NCBI RefSeq assembly: GCF_012927045.1
Contig: NZ_JABBFW010000025.1
Location: 18,488-82,487, forward strand
Direction of reading: 5' to 3'
DNA length: 64,000 nt
From: Azohydromonas caseinilytica
Lineage (GTDB): Bacteria; Pseudomonadota; Gammaproteobacteria; Burkholderiales; Burkholderiaceae_C
In this document: piece by piece, positions 9,665-16,667 of the stretch
Position numbering within the stretch: position 1 is the first letter of the stretch
How the letters are laid out: each line of letters starts with the position of its first letter
The notes under the pieces: generated by a model
Database searches by the model: none
The model's input: only the letters and a program-made list of their open reading frames with translations
Told to the model about the DNA's origin: nothing
Program-made: the position numbers and the translations under genes

Positions 9665-9682
9665 ACATCTGTGCGTACAACT
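9665..9682 (+). promoter_or_regulatory. Operator-like repeat, copy 1
   Basis: ACATCTGTGCGTACAACT. Its reverse complement recurs at 9727-9744 with one change. This copy lies 74-91 bases upstream of the monooxygenase start. Probably bound by the MarR-type regulator encoded at 10875. Confidence 0.6.
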
Positions 9683-9726
9683 ATTTTGGTCCACAGCATC
9701 GCCCGGGTCGAGCAGGGCTTCTACTT

Positions 9727-9744
9727 AGTTGTACGCGCAGATGT
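9727..9744 (-). promoter_or_regulatory. Operator-like repeat, copy 2 (inverted)
   Basis: AGTTGTACGCGCAGATGT on the plus strand, the reverse complement of copy 1 except for one base. It lies 86-103 bases upstream of the Bug receptor gene. The two copies are 44 bases apart, and each faces its own gene at a similar distance, as expected for one regulator controlling a divergent promoter pair. Confidence 0.6.
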
Positions 9745-9829
9745 TCTTGCGTAAAGTCAAGCCAAGAGCCGGCCCGCGGCATGCGCCGCGCAAGCCGCCA
9801 GGACCACCTTCATTCCCCTAGGAGACTTC

Positions 9830-10798
9830 ATGCCCGCCCTCAGCGCCCCGCGCCGCTCGCTCGTTTTCGCCGCCCTGTCGCTGCCGCTGGCGGCCCTGGC
9901 CTTTCCCGACAAGACCATCGAGTGGGTGGTGCCTTATCCGGCCGGCGGCGGCTCCGACGTGGTGGCGCGCACGCTGGCCGAGCCCATGGGCAAGGCGCTG
10001 GGTCAGACCATCGTCGTCAACAACAAGCCCGGCGCGGCCACCAACATCGGCGCCGATTACGTGGCCAAGGGCAAGGCCGACGGGTACCTCATGCTCACGG
10101 CTGACACCGCCACGCTGGCGGCCAACCCGTTCCTCTACTCGAAGCTGTCCTACAACGTCGAGAAGGACTTCGCCCCGGTCGGTCTGATGGCGCGCTTCCC
10201 GATGCTGCTGGTGGTCAACACCACCGTGCCCGTGAAGAACCTGGCCGAGTTCACCGCCTGGGTGAAGCAGCAGCCGCAGCCGCCGGCCTACGCCACGCCG
10301 GGCTCGGGCAGCCCGCACCACCTGGCCGCCGAGCTGTTCCGCGAGCGTACCGGGCTGAAGTTCACGCACGTGCCCTACCGCGGCGCGGCACCGGCGGTGC
10401 AGGACGTCATCGGCGGCCAGGTGCCGTTCATGTTCGCCGACAGCGCCAGCGCCTATCCGCACATCCTCTCGGGCAAGCTGCGCGCCATCGGCGTGGCCAG
10501 CCCCAAGCGCGTGGCCGGCTTCGACACCGTGCCCACGCTGCAGGAACAGGGCGTCAAGGGTTTCGAGGCCTACGCCTGGCAGGGGCTGGTGGTGCCGGCG
10601 GGCACGCCGGCGCAGGCCATCGCCACGCTGAACAAGGCGCTGGTGTCGGCGCTGCAGAGCACCGCCGTCAAGGCCCGCTTCCAGACGCTGGGCCTGGAAG
10701 CCATCCCCAGTTCGCCGACGGAGATGGCCGCCTACGCCAAGAGCGAGCGCGAGAAGTGGGGCCAGGTCATCCGCGCCAACAACATCCGCCTGGACTGA
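9830..10798 (+). CDS. Bug-family tripartite tricarboxylate transporter substrate-binding protein
   Basis: Periplasmic solute receptor of 322 residues. A signal peptide covers about 1-24 (cleavage near LALA/FPDK). Family hallmarks follow: VPYPAGGGSDVVART, VVNNKPGAATNIGADYVAK, GSGSPHHLAAELF, HVPYRGAAPAVQDV and the late FDTVPTLQEQGVKGFE. TAGGAGA precedes the ATG. It is divergent from the aromatic monooxygenase and upstream of a MarR regulator, so its ligand is probably the aromatic or carboxylic acid handled by that enzyme. No TctA/TctB membrane subunits are in the window; Bug receptors are often orphans that share a permease or act as sensors. Confidence 0.92.
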   Translation: MPALSAPRRSLVFAALSLPLAALAFPDKTIEWVVPYPAGGGSDVVARTLAEPMGKALGQTIVVNNKPGAATNIGADYVAKGKADGYLMLTADTATLAANPFLYSKLSYNVEKDFAPVGLMARFPMLLVVNTTVPVKNLAEFTAWVKQQPQPPAYATPGSGSPHHLAAELFRERTGLKFTHVPYRGAAPAVQDVIGGQVPFMFADSASAYPHILSGKLRAIGVASPKRVAGFDTVPTLQEQGVKGFEAYAWQGLVVPAGTPAQAIATLNKALVSALQSTAVKARFQTLGLEAIPSSPTEMAAYAKSEREKWGQVIRANNIRLD

Positions 10799-10874
10799 CC
10801 CGGGCGCGGGCCAGGAGCAGCGCGGCGATGGGCTAAGGTCCACGCCTGTCCCTTGACATCCCTCTGAACCCACG

Positions 10875-11351
10875 ATGCCCGCCAAGAAGGTTGACTTCGA
10901 GCTCGACCGCACGGTCACGCACCGCCTGCACACCCTGTCCAAGCTCACCGACCGCGTGAGCCAGGCCGCCTACCTGCAAGAGGCCGGCATTCCGCTCAAC
11001 GAGGGCCGCTGCCTCGCGGCCGTGGGTGCCTTCGCGCCGCTGTCGGTCAACGACCTGGCCCGCCTGGCCAACCTCACCAAGGGCCAGGCCAGCCGCGCCG
11101 CCCAGACCCTGGTGGACCGCGGCTTCGTGGACAAGCAGACCAGCGCCCTCGACGCGCGCGGCGTGGTGCTCCGGCTCACGCCGCTGGGCCAACAGACCTG
11201 GCGCCGCGTCAAGGCGCTGATCAGGCGGCGCAACGAGGAGATCGTGGCCTGCCTGGATGCCGCCGAGCGCGAGCAGCTCGACCGGCTGCTGGACCGGCTG
11301 GTCGAGCACGCGGTGCTTGCCGCCGGGGACGCATCCGAAGTGGTGGAGTGA
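10875..11351 (+). CDS. MarR-family transcriptional regulator
   Basis: Winged-helix dimeric repressor of 158 residues. The recognition region is SVNDLARLANLTKGQASRAAQTLVDRGF, followed by the wing with the conserved D-x-R (SALDARGVVLRLTPLG), flanked by dimerisation helices. It is encoded 76 bp after the Bug receptor on the same strand. The paired repeat at 9665 and 9727 is its most likely operator; ligand binding (a phenolic acid or similar) would derepress the monooxygenase and receptor genes. The role is inferred from position and family habit. Confidence 0.88.
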   Translation: MPAKKVDFELDRTVTHRLHTLSKLTDRVSQAAYLQEAGIPLNEGRCLAAVGAFAPLSVNDLARLANLTKGQASRAAQTLVDRGFVDKQTSALDARGVVLRLTPLGQQTWRRVKALIRRRNEEIVACLDAAEREQLDRLLDRLVEHAVLAAGDASEVVE

Positions 11352-11385
11352 GGCCGGCTGCTGCAGGCCGGCACTGAAAAGCAAT

Positions 11386-11418
11386 GAAGCCGGCCTGGGC
11401 CCTGCCCGCGCCGGCTTC
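11386..11418. terminator. Bidirectional rho-independent terminator
   Basis: GAAGCCGGC at 11386-11394 pairs with GCCGGCTTC at 11410-11418, followed by TTT on the plus strand and preceded by an A-rich run for the minus strand. It sits between the convergent MarR and Bug genes and would serve both. Confidence 0.7.
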
Positions 11419-11444
11419 TTTCCCCAGGCTCGCGCCCCGGGCGG

Positions 11445-12431
11445 TCAGTCGATCGCAATCCTGCGATCCCTGATCAGCGCTGCCAGCACGCGGCTCTCAT
11501 CCGCCACCGTCTTGCGGAAGGTCGCGCCTTCCTGCGCCACCGGCTCCACGCCCAGCTCCGCGAAGCGCTGCTTCACCTCCGGCTGCGCCACCGCCTTGGC
11601 GATCTCGCGGCCCAGGCGCGCCACCACCTCCGGCGGCGTGGCCGCGGGCGCGAACAGCCCGAACCAGTTGCCCAGTTCCACGCCCTTGACACCCGCCTCG
11701 GCCAGCGTCGGCGTGTCCGGGAAGAAGGGCGAGCGCTTGCTGCCGCTCACCGCCAGCAGCTTGGCGCGGCCTTCGCGGATGTGGCTGAAGCCGGTGGCGG
11801 GGTCGAAGTAGTAGTCGATCTGGCTGGCCAGCAGGTCCTGCAGCGCCGGCGCGGCGCCGCGGTAGGGCACGTGCACGGCGTCCACGCCGGCCTGCTGCCT
11901 GAACAGCTCGCCCACCAGGTGCATCTGCGTGCCCGGGCCGCCCGAGCCATAGGTCAGCTTGCCGGGCTGCGCCTTGGCCAGCTGCACCAGCTCACTCACG
12001 CTCTTGACCGGCAGGTCCTTGCGCGCCACCAGGTACAGCTGCGCATAGCCCAGGCTCGCCACCGGCTGCAGGTCGCGTTCGGGATGGAGCGCCGGCTTGA
12101 ACAGGTGCGGATTGGCGGTCTGCACCGAGATCGGCGCCACCATCAGCGTGTAGCCGTCCGCGGCAGCCTTGCTGACTTCGCTGACCGCCAGGTTGCCGCT
12201 GGCGCCGGGCTTGTTGTCCACGATCAGGGTCTGGCCCAGCGCCTTCTGCAGCGGCACGGCCACCACGCGCGCCATCACGTCGGTGGTGCCGCCGGGCGGA
12301 AAGCCCACCACCAGGCGGATCGGCTTCGTGGGCCAGGCGGCCTGCTGCGCCATGGCGGGCAGCGTGGCGGACAGCGCGCACAGGGCGGCGGCCTGGAGGA
12401 GGTGGCGGCGCGAGCGGGAAGCGGTGGTCAT
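11445..12431 (-). CDS. Bug-family tripartite tricarboxylate transporter substrate-binding protein
   Basis: Second periplasmic Bug receptor (328 residues), last gene of the AraC-linked catabolic operon. The signal region MTTASRSRRHLLQAAALCAL carries a twin Arg before the hydrophobic core, so Tat export is possible; cleavage is likely at AMA/QQ. Family motifs: VVGFPPGGTTDVMAR, IVDNKPGASGNLAV, YGSGGPGTQMHL, HVPYRGAAPALQDLLA and FPDTPTLAEAGVKGVE. It lies 37 bp after the NIPSNAP gene. It presumably captures the substrate of the SDR and flavoprotein encoded upstream. No cognate membrane subunits are seen nearby. Confidence 0.92.
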   Translation of the reverse strand: MTTASRSRRHLLQAAALCALSATLPAMAQQAAWPTKPIRLVVGFPPGGTTDVMARVVAVPLQKALGQTLIVDNKPGASGNLAVSEVSKAAADGYTLMVAPISVQTANPHLFKPALHPERDLQPVASLGYAQLYLVARKDLPVKSVSELVQLAKAQPGKLTYGSGGPGTQMHLVGELFRQQAGVDAVHVPYRGAAPALQDLLASQIDYYFDPATGFSHIREGRAKLLAVSGSKRSPFFPDTPTLAEAGVKGVELGNWFGLFAPAATPPEVVARLGREIAKAVAQPEVKQRFAELGVEPVAQEGATFRKTVADESRVLAALIRDRRIAID

Positions 12432-12468
12432 GGCTTGTCTCCGGTAGTGATGTGAGATCGGGCGGCTC

Positions 12469-12816
12469 TCAGCCGCGGTGCTGAAGGCTGGGCAGCTCGA
12501 CGCGGCGGATGAGCCGGTTCTCCTGCGCCACGATCAGGTGCTCGGAAGCTTTCAGGTAGGCCGCAAAGGCCGGGTGGCTGTCGCGCAACGCGCTGCGCCG
12601 CTCGTACTCCGCTAGGTTTTCGTACGCCCACAGGTGCACGAACTGGTTGAGCGGGCCGACCTGGCTGACATGGAAGCCGAGCGGATGCCCCAGCGTCTCC
12701 AGCAGCACCGGCATGGCCAGCCGGTCGAAGACCTCGATGAACTCGTTCATCCTGCGCAGTGCGATGGTGTAGACGCGGTGGTCCACCAGCGGATAACGGC
12801 TGGGCTCAGGCCGCAT
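12469..12816 (-). CDS. NIPSNAP-family protein (115 aa)
   Basis: Single NIPSNAP domain, a dimeric alpha/beta-barrel ferredoxin fold of unclear enzymatic role that recurs in bacterial catabolic operons. Motifs: YTIALRRMNEFIEVFDRLAMPV at the N-terminus and the family's FVHLWAYENLAEYERRSAL core. The ATG at 12816 has AAGGAG eight bases upstream and overlaps the end of the flavoprotein gene by 11 bases, implying coupled translation; a GTG at 12834 would add six residues. The TRAP-linked operon further on also pairs a NIPSNAP protein with KstD-like flavoproteins, supporting a shared pathway step. Confidence 0.82.
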   Translation of the reverse strand: MRPEPSRYPLVDHRVYTIALRRMNEFIEVFDRLAMPVLLETLGHPLGFHVSQVGPLNQFVHLWAYENLAEYERRSALRDSHPAFAAYLKASEHLIVAQENRLIRRVELPSLQHRG

Positions 12817-14587
12817 GGCGCAGCTCCTTGGCACGGTCGGCCTGCGGTCGAGAGGGCGATGGCGCGCTCGCCCGCGGCGTCTCCACCCCGGCGATGTGGC
12901 GGGCCGTGACGTAGCCGAAGGTCATGATCGGCCCCAGCGTGATGCCGGCGCCCGGGTAGTTGCCGCCCATGACGCTGGCGCGGTCGTTGCCCACGGCGTA
13001 GAGGCCTTCGATGGGCGCGTCCCGCGCATCCAGCACGCGGCCGACCACGTCGGTGCGGATGCCGTCGAAGCTGCCGAGGTCGCCCATCACCACCTTGAGC
13101 GCGTAGTACGGGCCCGCGCCGATGGGCGCCACGCAGGGGTTGGGCTGCCGCGCCGGGTCCGCCAGGTAACGGTTGAAGCTGGTGCTGCCGCGGCCGAACT
13201 GCTCGTCCACGCCGCGCACCGCGCCCTGGTTGTACTCGCGCACCGTCTGCTCCAGGGCGGCGGCGTCGATGCCAGCGCGCTGCGCCAGCTCGGCCGGCGT
13301 GCGCCCTTTCACCAGGTAGCCGTTCTTCAGGAAGGGCCGCAGCGGCATGGGCGCCGGCTTGGCGTAGCCCAGACCGTACTTGCGGATGGTGGCCTGGTCG
13401 CAGACGAGCCACATCGCCGTCTCGCGCTCGCCCCGGCAGGCCTCGATCATCGCGGCGCCCACGTCGTGGTAGCTCTCGGACTCGTTGCAGAAGCGCTTGC
13501 CGTGGCGCGTGACGCCAATGATCCCGGGCTTGTAGCGGTCCAGCAGGTGCGGGAACACGCCCATCCGGCCGTTGGCCAGCGGCACCTTCGACACCGGCAT
13601 CCATGCCGCCGCGTGCGGGTAGCGCAGCGGCACCGTGCCACCGGCTTGCTCGGCCATGCGCGCGCCGTCGCCGGTGTTGCTCGCGGGCACGGGCGAGACA
13701 TGCTCGCCGCCGCGGCGCACATGCGGGTAGGCCTGCTTCAGCCGCTCCACGTCATGTGAAAAGCCGCCGCAGGCCAGCACCACGCCGCGGCGGGCACGGA
13801 TCTCGTATTCGACGCCCGGGCCCTGCACCCGTGCGCCCACCACGCGGCCGTCTTCGATCAGCAGCCCACGCGCCGGCGTGCCGGTGTGAATGGGAATGCC
13901 CAGGTCCAGCGCGCTCTTGGCCAGCCGCGCCGCCAGCGCGTTGCCGCTGGTGACGTTGATGCCGCGCCGGTACAGCGCCAGCTCCTTCACATGCTTGGCC
14001 AGGCGTTTCACCACGTAGGCGAAGGAGGTCAGCGACTTCGTGGCATTGAAGAAGTGCTTCAGGTCCGCGTTGGAGCTGTTGAACATCATGCCGATGAAGG
14101 TGATGGTCTCCAGCGGCGGGCGCAGCCGCGCCATGTCGGCGCCCAGGCCGCGGATGTCGTAGGGCGCGGCCAGGATGGAGCGGCCCACGTCCACGCCGCC
14201 CGGCACCGTGGGGTGGTAGTCCGGATAGAGCGTGGGCACAAATTTCACCGCGGTCTCGCGCTCGAAGAACTCCACCATCTCCGGCGCCTTGTCCAGGAAG
14301 GTCTCGACCGCCGCCGCGTCGTAGCAGGTGCCGGTCTCGTTCCTCATGTACTGGCGCGCGGCCTCGCGGGTGTCCTGGATGCCGGCCGCTTTGGCATGCG
14401 GGTTGCCGGGAATCCACAGCACGCCGCCGGAGAAGGCGGTGGTGCCGCCGAAGACGCTGTCCTTCTCGATCACGACCACGTCCAGGCCGTGCTTCTTCGC
14501 GGTGATGGCGGTGGACAGGCCTCCGGCTCCGGAGCCGATGACGAGCAAATCGCAGTGCTGCGTCGCGGATTGGTTGATGGCGCCCAT
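12806..14587 (-). CDS. FAD-dependent dehydrogenase, 3-ketosteroid-delta1-dehydrogenase/fumarate reductase flavoprotein family
   Basis: Flavoprotein of 593 residues likely to desaturate a cyclic ketone or keto acid next to a carbonyl. FAD-binding motif CDLLVIGSGAGGLSTAITA at residues 12-30, then GGTTAFSGGVLWIPGN, a second FAD contact VVLACGGFSHD, and the C-terminal VGNDRASVMGGNYPGAGITL typical of KstD-like enzymes. A GGGAGG site precedes the ATG at 14587. It is 74 bp after an SDR gene and overlaps a NIPSNAP gene. It is a close paralogue of the protein at 23415-25247. SDR plus KstD-type enzyme would fit alcohol to ketone to enone chemistry on an alicyclic ring; the substrate is not known. Confidence 0.87.
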   Translation of the reverse strand: MGAINQSATQHCDLLVIGSGAGGLSTAITAKKHGLDVVVIEKDSVFGGTTAFSGGVLWIPGNPHAKAAGIQDTREAARQYMRNETGTCYDAAAVETFLDKAPEMVEFFERETAVKFVPTLYPDYHPTVPGGVDVGRSILAAPYDIRGLGADMARLRPPLETITFIGMMFNSSNADLKHFFNATKSLTSFAYVVKRLAKHVKELALYRRGINVTSGNALAARLAKSALDLGIPIHTGTPARGLLIEDGRVVGARVQGPGVEYEIRARRGVVLACGGFSHDVERLKQAYPHVRRGGEHVSPVPASNTGDGARMAEQAGGTVPLRYPHAAAWMPVSKVPLANGRMGVFPHLLDRYKPGIIGVTRHGKRFCNESESYHDVGAAMIEACRGERETAMWLVCDQATIRKYGLGYAKPAPMPLRPFLKNGYLVKGRTPAELAQRAGIDAAALEQTVREYNQGAVRGVDEQFGRGSTSFNRYLADPARQPNPCVAPIGAGPYYALKVVMGDLGSFDGIRTDVVGRVLDARDAPIEGLYAVGNDRASVMGGNYPGAGITLGPIMTFGYVTARHIAGVETPRASAPSPSRPQADRAKELRHAA

Positions 14588-14661
14588 GCGGCAGCCCTCC
14601 CGTGTGAGGAGATGATTCAGGTTGAGGAAGAAACCGGCCCGCACGGAGTGCGGGGACGGGA

Positions 14662-15486
14662 TCAGGCGGTGACGGCGTTGAAGCCCGGGCGCGGCACGAG
14701 GTCCATCAGCATGGTGTCCATGCCGCCGTCCACGACCAGCTCGGCGCCGTTGAGGTAGCCGCTGCGCGGGCTGGCCAGGAACAGCGCGGCGTTGGCGATG
14801 TCGATGGGCTCGCCGATGCGCCGGCTGGCGGTGAGCGCGGCGCGCCGGGCCTCGAAGCCCGGCTCCTCGTAGAAGGCCGCCGACAGCGGGGTGCGGATCA
14901 TGCCGGGACAGATGGCGTTGCTGCGCAGGCCCTGCGGGCCCCACTCCGCCGCGAGCTGGCGCGACATCAGCAGCACGCCGGCCTTGCTGGCGCTGTAGGC
15001 GCCGCTGCGCGTCTGCGGATGCAGCGCCGCGATGGAGGCGACGTTGACGATGCTGCCCTGCCCCGCCGCCAGCAGTTGCGGCTGGAAAGCGCGGGCGCAC
15101 AGCAGCTGGCCGGTGAGGTTGATGGCCAGCACCGCGTTCCACTCCTCCACGCTCACGCTCTCCAGCGCGCCGGCTTTGAGCAGCCCGGCGTTGTTGACCA
15201 GCACGCCGCAGTCTCCCAGCTCGCGCTGCACCCGCTGCGCCGCCTCGCGCACGCTGCCTTCGCGGCTGACGTCGCACTCCAGTGCCAGCACCGTGCCGCC
15301 GACGGCGGCCAGGCGCGCGGCCACCTGCTCCGCCGCGGCGCCGTTGCGGTCCAGCAGCGCGACGCGGGCGCCGGCGGCCACCAGCTCGGCGGCGATGGCG
15401 GCGCCGATGCCGCTGCCCGCGCCGGTGACGGCGCAGACCCGGTTCTCAAGTTGTAGCCAGGAGCTGGGGGCTGGCGTCGTGGACAT
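14662..15486 (-). CDS. SDR-family NAD(P)-dependent oxidoreductase
   Basis: Classical short-chain dehydrogenase of 274 residues, first gene of the operon. Cofactor motif AVTGAGSGIGAAIA, an acidic residue after beta-2 (ALLDRNG) that favours NAD+, VNNAG, and the catalytic Ser-Tyr-Lys set in NVASIAALHPQTRSGAYSASKAG. It ends with the usual NGAELVVDGGM. It probably oxidises a ring or side-chain alcohol, giving the ketone used by the KstD-like enzyme next door. It is divergent from the AraC regulator at 15744, across a region with three ACCGGAC boxes. Confidence 0.92.
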   Translation of the reverse strand: MSTTPAPSSWLQLENRVCAVTGAGSGIGAAIAAELVAAGARVALLDRNGAAAEQVAARLAAVGGTVLALECDVSREGSVREAAQRVQRELGDCGVLVNNAGLLKAGALESVSVEEWNAVLAINLTGQLLCARAFQPQLLAAGQGSIVNVASIAALHPQTRSGAYSASKAGVLLMSRQLAAEWGPQGLRSNAICPGMIRTPLSAAFYEEPGFEARRAALTASRRIGEPIDIANAALFLASPRSGYLNGAELVVDGGMDTMLMDLVPRPGFNAVTA

Positions 15487-15514
15487 GGCTTGTCTCCTCG
15501 GTCTTTCAGTTCAT

Positions 15515-15529
15515 GCACCGGACATTTCC
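15515..15529 (+). promoter_or_regulatory. ACCGGAC box 1
   Basis: GCACCGGACATTTCC, 29 bases upstream of the SDR start. One of three copies of a shared ACCGGAC(A/G)(A/T)TTC element in this divergent region, and a candidate site for the AraC regulator at 15744. Confidence 0.55.
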
Positions 15530-15576
15530 ATCTTGATTACGGGTAAACCCTGAATACCAAGGGCCACCGAAAGGCG

Positions 15577-15592
15577 CGAATCGTCCGGTGGC
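15577..15592 (-). promoter_or_regulatory. ACCGGAC box 2 (inverted)
   Basis: Read on the minus strand this is GCCACCGGACGATTCG, matching boxes 1 and 3. It lies midway in the divergent region. Confidence 0.55.
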
Positions 15593-15701
15593 TTCACCTT
15601 GATCCCGGAAACTTTCCCTTCCGAATCAATGCTGAAGCCGTTTGCGATGGACTGAACTTTAGGTGCCGGCGAGGTTGCTTCCAATCGACAAAATCCGCGA
15701 T

Positions 15702-15716
15702 GAACCGGACAATTCG
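15702..15716 (+). promoter_or_regulatory. ACCGGAC box 3
   Basis: GAACCGGACAATTCG, 28 bases upstream of the regulator's ATG. A site this near its own gene suggests self-control by the AraC protein. Confidence 0.55.
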
Positions 15717-15743
15717 TGCATCGCTTGGCGCTTCCACCGCACG

Positions 15744-16640
15744 ATGACCACGGTTCCGAATTTCGCCCTGTACGGCCACGAGGCGCAGCCGAGCTGGCTG
15801 GACATGGTTCACGTCGAGCGCATTCCGGTGCGCTCCAGCCTGTTCAATTGGGAGATCGAGCCGCATGTGCACGACGCGCTGCTGCAGCTGCTGTACGTGG
15901 TGGCCGGCGGAGGCGAGGTGTTCATCGACGAGCTGAAGTGGCCGGTGCGGCCACCCTGCCTGATCGTGGTGCCGGCCCACGCGGTGCACGGTTTTCACTT
16001 TCAGCCCGACACCGACGGGCACGTGATCACGGCCGCGCAGCGGCCGCTGGAAGCCGCCGTGCAGGCCGTGGCGCCGGAGCTGCTGCCGCTGCTGCGCAGG
16101 CCGGCCGTGCTGCGGGTGGAGGTGGCCAGCCGCCCCGCCGAGGCGCTGCCGCCGCTGTTCGAGGCGGTGGAGCGCGAGACGCGCGTGCACGAGGCCGGGC
16201 AGATGGCGGTGGGCCTGTCGCTGCTGGTGGCGCTGCTGGTGCAGGTGGGGCGCATCGGCGCGGCGCAGCCGTCGGACGAGGAGGCCGTGCTGCGCTCGCG
16301 CAAGGCGCGGCAGGTGGAGCGCTTCCGGGCGCTGGTGGAGGCGCGCTTTCGCGAGCGCGTGTCCATCGAGGACTACGCCCAGGCGCTGGGCGTGAGCGCA
16401 GGGCAGCTCAGCCGGCTGTGCCGCGAGGTGCTGGGGATGTCGGCGCTGGACGTGGTCAACGCCCGCCTCGTGCACGAGGCGCAGCGCGAGCTCGCCTATT
16501 CGCTGCTGAGCATCAAGCAGATCGCCGCGGTGCTGGGCTTCGAGGACGAGGCCTACTTCGGGCGTTTCTTCAAGAAGCACACCGGGCACCGGCCCACGGC
16601 GTTCCGCGCCATGGCGCGGCAGCGGCTGGCGGCGGGGTGA
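15744..16640 (+). CDS. AraC-family transcriptional regulator (PobR-like)
   Basis: Regulator of 298 residues with a cupin-like effector domain (HVHDALLQLLYVVAGGGEVF, then VVPAHAVHGFHF) and a C-terminal AraC DNA-binding domain: first HTH SIEDYAQALGVSAGQLSRL, second IKQIAAVLGFEDEAYFGRFF, ending GHRPTAFR. This plan is that of PobR-type activators of aromatic-acid genes. ATG at 15744 is preferred; a GTG at 15663 would add 27 residues that cover box 3. It is divergent from the SDR operon, which it probably activates through the ACCGGAC boxes. Confidence 0.88.
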   Translation: MTTVPNFALYGHEAQPSWLDMVHVERIPVRSSLFNWEIEPHVHDALLQLLYVVAGGGEVFIDELKWPVRPPCLIVVPAHAVHGFHFQPDTDGHVITAAQRPLEAAVQAVAPELLPLLRRPAVLRVEVASRPAEALPPLFEAVERETRVHEAGQMAVGLSLLVALLVQVGRIGAAQPSDEEAVLRSRKARQVERFRALVEARFRERVSIEDYAQALGVSAGQLSRLCREVLGMSALDVVNARLVHEAQRELAYSLLSIKQIAAVLGFEDEAYFGRFFKKHTGHRPTAFRAMARQRLAAG

Positions 16641-16667
16641 GTCAACGCGCCGCCAGCTGCGCTGCGA

